A stretch of DNA of 11,007 nucleotides from Stenotrophomonas_A sp036566925 (GTDB lineage: Bacteria > Pseudomonadota > Gammaproteobacteria > Xanthomonadales > Xanthomonadaceae), in contig DATCVI010000197.1 of assembly GCA_036566925.1 (NCBI GenBank), forward strand, positions 1 to 11,007, read 5' to 3'. The translations under genes were made by a program, and so were the position numbers. Positions 1 to 5,554 of the stretch are shown piece after piece. The notes below the pieces were generated by a model. It saw nothing but the letters and a program-made list of their open reading frames with translations, had not been told where the DNA came from and ran no database searches. The first letter of the stretch is position 1, and every line of letters begins with the position of its first letter.

Positions 1-669
1 CCAGTCGTCGCGGCGCTGGTACAAGGCCGACACGCGGGCCGACCAACGGTCGGTCAGCGGGCCGCCGTAGGCGCCCTGGAAGTTCCAGGTGTCGTAGCTG
101 CCGTAGGAGAGCTTCACGTAGCCGTCGGCGTCCTGCGAGGGTCGCGCCGATTCGAACTTGACCACGCCGGCCGGCGTATTGCGCCCGAACAGCGTGCCCT
201 GCGGGCCACGCAGCACTTCGATCTGGGCCAGGTCGAAGACCGGGAAGCCCTTCAGCAACGGGCTCTCCTGCACCACGTCGTCATACACCAGCGAGACCGG
301 CTGCGAGGCGTTGAGGTCGAAGTCGGTATTGCCCAGGCCGCGGATATAGAAGCGCGGGAAGGCGCGACCGTAGGAGGATTCGATGTTCAGGCTGGGCAGG
401 CGCGCGGCCAGGAAGCGGATGTCGTCGCCGCCGGAACCGAGTACGTCGAGCTTCTCGCCACTGAGCGTGGTGATCGACACCGGAACGTCCTTGGCGTTCT
501 CCACGCGGCGCTGCGCGGTGACCTGCAGGGTGTCGAGCACGGCCGGCGCGCGCGTCGTCGCATCGGTGGACTCCTGCGCGAAGGCCGGTGTGGCCGACAA
601 CGCGGCAAGGGCGAGGACAAGCGGATGCACGGCCGGCAAGCGGCCGCGGGCTGCGCGGTTCAAGGACAT
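1..669 (-). CDS. TonB-dependent outer-membrane receptor, N-terminal part (runs off the left edge)
   Basis: The frame stays open to the window edge and gives the first 223 residues. A Sec signal peptide (residues 1 to about 31, basic N-terminus, Leu/Ala core, AFA cleavage site before QES) is followed by a TonB-box-like stretch around LDTLQVTAQR (45-54). The plug domain follows: DVPVSI near 61, FYIRGLG at 107-113, and the plug hallmark IEVLRGPQGTLFGRNTPAG at 150-168. The barrel starts near KLSYGSYD. Such receptors import iron chelates, sugars or other scarce ligands with TonB/ExbBD energy; the ligand cannot be read from the N-terminus. The start ATG is chosen because it directly gives the signal peptide and has a GAGAG tract upstream. 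The gene is divergent from the AIM24 gene. No Fur-box-like sequence is visible upstream, unlike the second receptor in the window. Confidence 0.93.
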   Translation of the reverse strand, partial: MSLNRAARGRLPAVHPLVLALAALSATPAFAQESTDATTRAPAVLDTLQVTAQRRVENAKDVPVSITTLSGEKLDVLGSGGDDIRFLAARLPSLNIESSYGRAFPRFYIRGLGNTDFDLNASQPVSLVYDDVVQESPLLKGFPVFDLAQIEVLRGPQGTLFGRNTPAGVVKFESARPSQDADGYVKLSYGSYDTWNFQGAYGGPLTDRWSARVSALYQRRDDW

Positions 670-884
670 GGCGAGGGCTCTCTCTGGGGTGGTCTAGCGG
701 CAACAGGCCGCCTAGCACGGGAATGTTGCAATACAGCACGCAAAGTCGCAAAGGGTTGCACTTATGCCCGAGCGCGCCACCAAGCTGAACGAGGCTTCGC
801 CCGGCCCCCAAGCCATGACCTGCGACAGATGCCGGGCGGCACGGGCGCCAGACTAGACTCGCGCATCAATCAGGAGGAACCAAG
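670..884. promoter_or_regulatory. Divergent intergenic region with spaced GTTGCA and CGCAAAG repeats
   Basis: This 215-nt gap separates the receptor gene (leftward) from the AIM24 gene (rightward) and should hold both promoters. GTTGCA occurs at 725-730 and again at 755-760, exactly 30 bp apart. Between them CGCAAAG occurs twice, at 739-745 and 747-753. A TAGACT hexamer at 854-859 is a possible -10 for the rightward gene, but no good -35 is placed for it. No confident promoter pair is seen for the leftward gene. Confidence 0.35.
872..877 (+). promoter_or_regulatory. Strong Shine-Dalgarno AGGAGG fixing the AIM24 gene start
   Basis: A perfect AGGAGG lies 7 nt before the ATG at 885. This selects that ATG over other in-frame positions. 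Confidence 0.85.
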
Positions 885-1895
885 ATGGCGCAGTGGTATT
901 TCCATATTCCGGGGCGTTCGGACCGTGTCGGGCCGCTCGACGAGGCGGCCGCGCGCCAGTACGTGCAGGCCAATCCCGGCGTGGTCGCCTGGCGCGAAGG
1001 CCTGGACGGCTGGAAGCCCGCCGCGAGCCTGGCCGAATTGGCCGGCGGCACGGCGGCATTCGCGCCGCCGCCGCTGCCGAGCGGCGCCCGCGCCGACGAC
1101 ATCGACTTCCACATCATCGGCAACGACATGCAGTTCGTCGAAGTCGAACTGGACCCGGGCGAGAGCGCCATCGCCGAAGCCGGCGCGCTGATGTACAAGG
1201 ACGCCAGCGTGCAGATGGACACGGTGTTCGGCGACGCGTCGGCCAACGGCCAGAGCGGCGGCGGCTTCATGGACAAGCTGCTGTCGGCGGGCAAGCGCGT
1301 GGTCACCGGCGAGAGCCTGTTCACCACGGTCTACACCCACACCGGTGCCGGCAAGGCCAAGGTGGCGTTTGCCGCGCCTTACCCGGGCACCGTGCTGGCG
1401 ATGAAACTGTCCGACCACGGCGGCCGCCTGATCTGCCAGAAGGACAGCTTCCTGGCCGGCGCGCGCGGGGTGTCATTGGGCATCGCGTTCCAGCGCAAGA
1501 TCCTCACCGGCCTGTTCGGCGGCGAGGGCTTCATCATGCAGAAGCTCGAAGGCGACGGCTGGGTGTTCGTGCATGCCGGCGGCACGGTGGTGGAGCGTGA
1601 GCTGGCCGCCGGTGAGCGCATCGACGTCGATACCGGCTGCGTGATGGCCTACCACGCCACGGTAGACATGGACGTGCGCCGCGTCGCCGGCCTGAAGAGC
1701 ATGTTCTTCGGCGGCGAGGGTGTATTCCTGGCAACCCTCACCGGTCCCGGCAAGGTCTGGCTGCAGTCGCTGCCGTTCTCGCGCATGGCCGGGCGCATGT
1801 TGCAGGCGGCGCCGCAGGGCGGTGGCCAGGCCCGCGGCGAGGGCTCGGTGCTGGGTGGGCTGGGGCGCATCCTCGACGGCGACAACAACTTCTAA
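885..1895 (+). CDS. GYF_2 domain plus AIM24 (TIGR00266/DUF124) family protein
   Basis: 336 residues. Residues 1 to about 50 form a GYF_2 (DUF4339) domain: WYF near the start, VGPLDEAAARQYV, then VVAWREGLDGWKPAASLAEL, the usual pattern of these small peptide-binding modules. After an Ala/Pro linker, residues from about 70 to 300 match the AIM24/TIGR00266 family. Signs are MQFVEVELDPGESAIAEAGA, MYKDASVQMDT, SLFTTVYT, FMQKLEGDGWVFVHAGG-type strands, and the MFFGGEGVFLATLTGPGKVWLQSLP block. The Gly-rich tail resembles relatives. AIM24 is named for a mitochondrial protein; bacterial members are beta-rich and of unknown biochemical role. There is no signal peptide, so it is probably cytosolic. It appears monocistronic and ends at a strong hairpin shared with the converging operon. 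The family call is firm; the function is unknown. Confidence 0.93.
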   Translation: MAQWYFHIPGRSDRVGPLDEAAARQYVQANPGVVAWREGLDGWKPAASLAELAGGTAAFAPPPLPSGARADDIDFHIIGNDMQFVEVELDPGESAIAEAGALMYKDASVQMDTVFGDASANGQSGGGFMDKLLSAGKRVVTGESLFTTVYTHTGAGKAKVAFAAPYPGTVLAMKLSDHGGRLICQKDSFLAGARGVSLGIAFQRKILTGLFGGEGFIMQKLEGDGWVFVHAGGTVVERELAAGERIDVDTGCVMAYHATVDMDVRRVAGLKSMFFGGEGVFLATLTGPGKVWLQSLPFSRMAGRMLQAAPQGGGQARGEGSVLGGLGRILDGDNNF

Positions 1896-1902
1896 ACCGA
1901 CC

Positions 1903-1931
1903 GCGGTCCCGCACTGGCCGTGCGGGACCGC
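1903..1931. terminator. Perfect 11-bp hairpin between converging genes
   Basis: GCGGTCCCGCA (1903-1913) pairs perfectly with TGCGGGACCGC (1921-1931) around a 7-nt loop. It lies 7 nt after the AIM24 stop and 13 nt after the DoxX stop on the other strand, so it can serve both transcripts. Neither strand shows a U-tract after the stem, so it may act as a 3'-end stabiliser or an imperfect intrinsic terminator. Confidence 0.65.
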
Positions 1932-1944
1932 CGATGGCCAGCGC

Positions 1945-2436
1945 TCACTCCTTGCCGAGCCGGCAGCCGAGCTGTCGTTCGTACTGGTGTCCCAGCCAGC
2001 GGCGTGCGATCCACGCGTCCAGGCTGACGCGGCCGGGACCGGCGACCAGCAGCCATACGAACACGGCGACATACAGCACCTCGTCGAGTTCGAAGAACTC
2101 ATCCACACTGGCAATCTGCGGCAGCACCACCACCGCCAGTGCGACCAGCATGTTGAAGATCATCGGCAGCATCACCAGACGCGTGCCCAGGCCCAGGATC
2201 ATCAGGGCGCCGCCGACGAACTCGGTGCCGGCGCTGAGCGCCGCGCTGAACTGCGGGAACGGAATGCCCCATTCGACGAAGCGCCCGCTGAAGAAGGCCA
2301 GGTTATGCAACTTGGCCCAGCCGGTCTCCAGCCAGAAGTAGCCGAATACCACGCGCACCAGTAGCGGGCCGAGCCAGCGCATGCAATCGAGGCACGCCAC
2401 CATGCGCGCCGGCCAGGGGAAGGAAGGAAGTGCCAT
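1945..2436 (-). CDS. DoxX family membrane protein, last gene of the buf operon (BufD-like)
   Basis: 163 residues. Four hydrophobic segments are visible, at roughly 22-40, 66-86, 88-106 and 117-134, with the DoxX-type pattern LLVRVVFGYFWLETGWAKL, GTEFVGGALMILGLGTR and LDEVLYVAVFVWLLVAGPG. It is an inner-membrane protein. DoxX members are often the last gene of DUF692/DUF2063 operons; their exact role there is not settled, but a redox or quinone-linked function is usually proposed. The frame stays open far upstream (to 2940), but that part overlaps bufC in another frame and lacks DoxX character. The ATG at 2436, 20 nt after the bufC stop, is therefore chosen. Its ribosome site is weak (GACGAG). 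The gene probably depends on transcription from the bufA end and on translation running in from bufC. Confidence 0.9.
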   Translation of the reverse strand: MALPSFPWPARMVACLDCMRWLGPLLVRVVFGYFWLETGWAKLHNLAFFSGRFVEWGIPFPQFSAALSAGTEFVGGALMILGLGTRLVMLPMIFNMLVALAVVVLPQIASVDEFFELDEVLYVAVFVWLLVAGPGRVSLDAWIARRWLGHQYERQLGCRLGKE

Positions 2437-2456
2437 ATCGATCTCGTCGGGATAGG

Positions 2457-3239
2457 TCAAACGGAAGGGTTTTGGGTGCGTAGGCCGGCGATCAGCCCGT
2501 CGGCGAGCCAGCGTTTGAGCAGGCTCGCCGCACGCAGCGCCGGCTGCTCGGCCGGCAGTACGGTGCAGATCTCGGCGAAGCAGGCGCCACCAGCGACAGC
2601 AGACAACGCAGCGGCCTCGTCCGTTGGCAACGCGCGCCAGTGCACGATGTAGTCCTGCCGCCACAACAACCAGTGCTCGTCCGGCAGGGCCGACCAGGCA
2701 GGAAGCGACTGGCCTTCCGCTGCGGCAGTCACTATTGCCGCGGCGTTGCCGACTGCCTCGAGCTGGCGCAAGGCCGGTGCCAAGGTAAAGCGCAGCGCGG
2801 GCCATTGCGAAGGTGCCAGCGCTTGCAGCGGTGTGGCGTCGATCGGCGGCGTATCGGCGGCGTCGAATACCTCCCCCTGCGCCCATTCGAACTGGGCCAC
2901 CGCGCTGAACGCGGCGGGCTGGTCTTCGGCCCTTAGCCAATCGGCCAAATGGCGTCCCAGCCAGCGCAGGGAGGGATTGCGTGACGGATGCACGGCGACG
3001 TAGCGAGTCGCCAGAGCGTCGAATGTCGACGCGCCGATCATCGTGCGCAACGCTGGATAATCCTGCCCCAACACCTCGAGCAGCCGCAGCCGATAGGCGT
3101 CGGCATACAGGCGCAGGCGATGGCCACGCTCATCATCGTCGTGGGCGAAGATGTGGCCGTGCATGCGGTCGCTGCCGAACTGCAGCCAACCCTGCAATGC
3201 GTCTTGCAGCTGCGCGAGCTCGACGCTGGGCGTGCTCAT
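2457..3239 (-). CDS. bufC: DUF2063 family partner of a peptide-modifying enzyme (BufC/HvfC-like)
   Basis: 260 residues. The N-terminal half is a clear DUF2063 domain: RLRLYADAYRLRLLEVLGQDYP (about 41-62), FDALATRYVAVHPSRNPSLRWLG (73-95) and FEWAQGEVFDAAD (117-129). The C-terminal half, with WRQDYIVHWRALPTDEAAAL and a KRWLADGLI tail, matches the second domain of full-length BufC/HvfC proteins. DUF2063 proteins were long labelled as putative DNA-binding. Work on DUF692 clusters shows that they partner with the oxidative enzyme and help it bind the precursor peptide. The start ATG overlaps the bufB stop by 4 nt (ATGA, 3236-3239), a classical translational coupling that fits an equimolar BufB-BufC complex. 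No truncation is seen. Confidence 0.93.
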   Translation of the reverse strand: MSTPSVELAQLQDALQGWLQFGSDRMHGHIFAHDDDERGHRLRLYADAYRLRLLEVLGQDYPALRTMIGASTFDALATRYVAVHPSRNPSLRWLGRHLADWLRAEDQPAAFSAVAQFEWAQGEVFDAADTPPIDATPLQALAPSQWPALRFTLAPALRQLEAVGNAAAIVTAAAEGQSLPAWSALPDEHWLLWRQDYIVHWRALPTDEAAALSAVAGGACFAEICTVLPAEQPALRAASLLKRWLADGLIAGLRTQNPSV

Positions 3240-4081
3240 GCGGCCTGCTCCGTCGCTGTGGCCAGGGCAGCGACGCGGCGCGCGATGGCGAGCTCATCCA
3301 GCAGCGCCTGCAGCGACGGAATGTCGTCGTCGCGCTCAATCATCGCCGGCACTGGCCCGAAGCGCCGCACCGCCTCGCCATACAGGTGCCATACGCCCTC
3401 GCACACCGGCGCGTCGTGGGTATCGACCAATAGCCCGCTGCCCAGGGCATCGTCGGAGTGTCCGGCCAGGTGTATCTGCTGTACCGCGTGAAGTGGGAGG
3501 CGTTGCAGGAAGTCCGCCGCGTCGAAACCATGGTTATGCGCGTTGACGTAGACATTGTTGACGTCCAACAGCAAGCCGCAGCCCGTTTCGGCAACGATGG
3601 CGGCGAGGAAAGCGGCCTCGTCGAGGGTGTCGTCGGCATGGCGGTAATAGCTCGATACGTTCTCGAGCAACAGCTGGCTACCCAGGGTGTCCTGCACCTG
3701 GCGCACGCGCGCGGCGACGTGGCGCACCGTTTGTTCGTTCTGTGGCAGCGGCAGCAGGTCGTGCAACTGCACGCCTCCATGGCCGGTCCAGCACAGATGG
3801 TCGGAGATGCGCAGCGGCCGCACCCGCTTGGCCAGCCGCGACAAAGCGCTCAGGTAGTCGCGGTCGAGCGGATCGCTGCCGCCGATGTTCAGCGAGACAC
3901 CGTGCATCACCAGCGGATAGCGCTCGGCGATGCGGTCGAGCATCCACAGTGGCCGGCCGCCGGGCACCAGATAGTTCTCGCTGATGATTTCCAGCCAGTC
4001 GATGGCCGCGCCGTCTTTCAGCAATGATTCGTAATGGCTCGGGCGCAGGCCGAGCCCGAATCCATGCAGTGATGTGTTCAT
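3236..4081 (-). CDS. bufB: DUF692 multinuclear non-heme iron oxidative enzyme (MNIO), bufferin maturase
   Basis: 281 residues, the normal DUF692 length. The family blocks are all present in order: WLEIISENYL (29-38), MHGVSLNIGG (59-68, His60), RISDHLCWTG (91-100, Asp94/His95), LLLENVSSYY (137-146, Glu140/Asn141), LLLDVNNVYVNAHNHG (170-185, Asp173, His182/184), IHLAGHSD (203-210, His204/208), VDTHDAPV (219-226) and IERDDDIP (248-255). These acidic and His residues form the iron cluster in the TIM-barrel family that includes MbnB (methanobactin) and TglH. In bufferin and methanobactin systems the enzyme oxidises peptide cysteines, with O2, to heterocyclic copper ligands. The likely substrate is the adjacent Cys-rich peptide. 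The ATG at 4081 is chosen because it starts the family homology; upstream in-frame codons lie antisense-free inside bufA in another frame. Its ribosome site lies beyond a hairpin (separate entry). Confidence 0.95.
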   Translation of the reverse strand: MNTSLHGFGLGLRPSHYESLLKDGAAIDWLEIISENYLVPGGRPLWMLDRIAERYPLVMHGVSLNIGGSDPLDRDYLSALSRLAKRVRPLRISDHLCWTGHGGVQLHDLLPLPQNEQTVRHVAARVRQVQDTLGSQLLLENVSSYYRHADDTLDEAAFLAAIVAETGCGLLLDVNNVYVNAHNHGFDAADFLQRLPLHAVQQIHLAGHSDDALGSGLLVDTHDAPVCEGVWHLYGEAVRRFGPVPAMIERDDDIPSLQALLDELAIARRVAALATATEQAA

Positions 4082-4116
4082 GGCATTCCCGGCCCGCCAG
4101 GCGGGCCGGGCCTCCT
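4079..4116 (-). promoter_or_regulatory. Shine-Dalgarno, 10-bp hairpin and start codon of bufB
   Basis: Reading leftward after the bufA stop: a strong AGGAGG (4116-4111); then directly a perfect stem CCCGGCCCGC / GCGGGCCGGG (4110-4101 in the transcript direction through 4097-4088) with a 3-nt CTG loop; then AATGCC and the ATG (4081-4079). In the linear message the Shine-Dalgarno is 29 nt from the ATG, too far to work. With the stem folded only 6 unpaired nt remain. No better ribosome site exists for bufB. The stem has no U-tract, so simple termination is less likely, though partial attenuation after bufA is possible. Confidence 0.7.
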
Positions 4117-4119
4117 GGG

Positions 4120-4419
4120 TCAGCTGGATTTCTTGCTCGCGTCCTTGGCCTGCGCCTTGGGCGCCTCGAACTTGCCGCCGGCCAGGTCGCACTTCTGCGC
4201 GCTGGTTTCGGTGAAGCCGTGGCCCTTGCAGGCGTTCTGGCCTTTGCAGGCATTGGCCGCGCTCTTGCACGCGCCCTGGCCCTTGCAGGCGTTCACACCG
4301 ACGCAGTGGCCCATCTGGGCCGAACCCGAGGGAGCGGCTTGCGCCAGCGGAGCGGCGGCGAACAAGGTGGCGGCGGCCATGGCGACCGACAGGCCGGAAA
4401 AGGTCTTTGGCACGTTCAT
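4120..4419 (-). CDS. bufA: Small Cys-rich secreted precursor peptide (BufA2-like bufferin)
   Basis: 99 residues. Residues 1-28 form a Sec signal peptide (Lys5, hydrophobic AMAAATLFAAAPLA, cleavage after AQA). The mature part has cysteines at 39, 45, 51, 58, 64 and 77. The first five sit in a CKGxxAC-like rhythm (HCVGVNAC, KGQGAC, KSAANAC, KGQNAC, KGHGF). A GGKFE turn and a Lys/Ala-rich tail follow. This matches, from memory, the BufA2 class of periplasmic bufferin precursors. Placement next to DUF692 and DUF2063 genes supports that. The modified peptide would be exported and bind copper in the periplasm. The ATG at 4419 is chosen because it gives the signal peptide and has GAGAGA upstream; the longer in-frame extension to 4590 runs into the divergent regulator and is not peptide-like. 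It is the first gene of the operon. The metal and the modification are inferred. Confidence 0.87.
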   Translation of the reverse strand: MNVPKTFSGLSVAMAAATLFAAAPLAQAAPSGSAQMGHCVGVNACKGQGACKSAANACKGQNACKGHGFTETSAQKCDLAGGKFEAPKAQAKDASKKSS

Positions 4420-4580
4420 ATGCGGGTCTCTCGATTGGGGAATGCGCGCCTGTTGGAGCGCATCTCCATTGAAGCCGGCCCTGCCGCGGGTATCTGTAGC
4501 CCGGCGTCCGGCGCTTATGACCGATCGTCCGGCTGCATCCGGCGCTATCGGCCCTGGCGCGCTTGGCCTAGCATCTGCGC
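4420..4580. promoter_or_regulatory. Divergent control region between the buf operon and the AraC-type gene
   Basis: This 161-nt gap must hold both promoters. TCCGGC occurs at 4507, 4528 and 4538 on the + strand. The outer copies extend to TCCGGCGCTTAT and TCCGGCGCTAT. The starts are 21 and 10 bp apart, which places them on one face of the helix, a spacing like that of AraC-type half-sites. In such GC-rich DNA short repeats also arise by chance. A TAGCAT hexamer at 4569-4574 lies where the -10 of a leaderless AraC transcript would be. No convincing -35/-10 pair is seen for the buf operon. Confidence 0.4.
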
Positions 4581-5477
4581 ATGGAATCACCCAGCGCCCA
4601 CCAATTGCCCGCCGACGCGGTACTGGAAACAGTCCTGGGCGCCTACCGCATGCGCGTGGAGATCATCGCCGACGTGCACTTTTGCGGCACCTGGGTCGAA
4701 GAGGAACCCGCCATGCGCTACGGCCAGTTCCACCTGGTGACCGCAGGGCGCTGCTGGGTCGACGGCGAGGTCATGGGCGCACCGGTGTTGCTGGAGGTAG
4801 GCGATGTGATCGTGTTCCCGGCCAGCGTGCGCCATCAATTGCGCTCCTCGGACAATCCCTGCGACGACGCCAGCCAACCGCCGGACACCTGGATGCTGTG
4901 TGGCGAGCTCGAGTTCATCACCGGCGCGCACAACCCAATCTTCCAGGCCCTGCCGCCGTGGTTCGTGATCCGTGCAGCAGAGAGCAGCGCCGGCTTCCGC
5001 GACCTGGCCGACATGCTCGCCATGGCCAGCCGCGACCGCGGCTGGGGCCGGCGCTTGATCCAGAACAAGCTGGCCGATTCGTTCTTCACCATTGCTGTGT
5101 GCGAATACGTGCGCCGCGCCGACCGGCCACAAGGACTGCTGGCCGCATTGGCCGACCCGCGGCTTTCGCGAGTGCTGGGGGCGGTGCACCAGCAACCGGG
5201 GCACGACTGGACCCTGGCGGCGATGGCGCAGCTGGCCGGCATGTCGCGCACCGCCTTTGCCGAATTGTTCTCGCAGACCGTGGGCACCCCGCCCATCCAG
5301 TACTTGGCGCATTGGCGTGCGACCGAAGCACGGCGGCTTCTACGCAACCGCCGCTTCTCGGTGGCGCGCGTCGCCGAGATGCTGGGTTACGGCAGCGAGG
5401 CGGCCTTTCGGCGCTTCTTCAAGCGCATCGAGGGGGAAGGCCCGGGCAAGGCACGCAATCGGCCCGACCGCGACTGA
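4581..5477 (+). CDS. AraC family transcriptional regulator with N-terminal cupin_6 domain
   Basis: 298 residues. The N-terminal cupin_6 sensor domain shows VHFCGTWVEEE (32-42), FHLVTAGRCWVDG (50-62), LEVGDVIVFPASVRHQL (71-87) and WMLCGELEF...NPIFQALPPWFVI (104-130). The C-terminal AraC domain holds two helix-turn-helix units: TLAAMAQLAGMSRTAFAELF (211-230), and SVARVAEMLGYGSEAAFRRFFK (260-281) before the Gly/Pro-rich end. Cysteines at 35, 58, 94, 107 and 174 and histidines at 33, 51 and 85 lie in the sensor half. RclR, a relative, senses reactive chlorine with cysteines, so a redox or metal signal is possible but not shown. It is divergent from the buf operon, the usual place of a local regulator. 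It has no Shine-Dalgarno sequence before the ATG. Family confidence is high; the target is inferred. Confidence 0.95.
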   Translation: MESPSAHQLPADAVLETVLGAYRMRVEIIADVHFCGTWVEEEPAMRYGQFHLVTAGRCWVDGEVMGAPVLLEVGDVIVFPASVRHQLRSSDNPCDDASQPPDTWMLCGELEFITGAHNPIFQALPPWFVIRAAESSAGFRDLADMLAMASRDRGWGRRLIQNKLADSFFTIAVCEYVRRADRPQGLLAALADPRLSRVLGAVHQQPGHDWTLAAMAQLAGMSRTAFAELFSQTVGTPPIQYLAHWRATEARRLLRNRRFSVARVAEMLGYGSEAAFRRFFKRIEGEGPGKARNRPDRD

Positions 5478-5554
5478 ATCGGAACGCCCAGCGCCCGATC
5501 GCAGCGTGGCGTGCAGCAGGTAAGCTGCGCGTCCCACTCTTGATGTGTGCCCCG
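5478..5554 (+). other. Short gap between the AraC-type gene and the patatin gene with a small hairpin
   Basis: GTGCAGC (5511-5517) can pair with GCTGCGC (5524-5530), including one G-U pair, around the loop AGGTAA. No clear promoter is seen. The two genes could be co-transcribed, or the patatin gene may have its own weak promoter here. Confidence 0.3.

Noticed and set aside
281..811. A 176-codon open frame on the - strand overlapping the first receptor
   Set aside because: A different frame of the same strand encodes the signal peptide, TonB box and plug of a receptor; this frame shows no family motif.
2437..2940. N-terminal extension of the DoxX frame
   Set aside because: This stretch lies inside bufC in another frame, is Arg/Ala-rich without membrane character, and an ATG just after the bufC stop gives the normal DoxX length.
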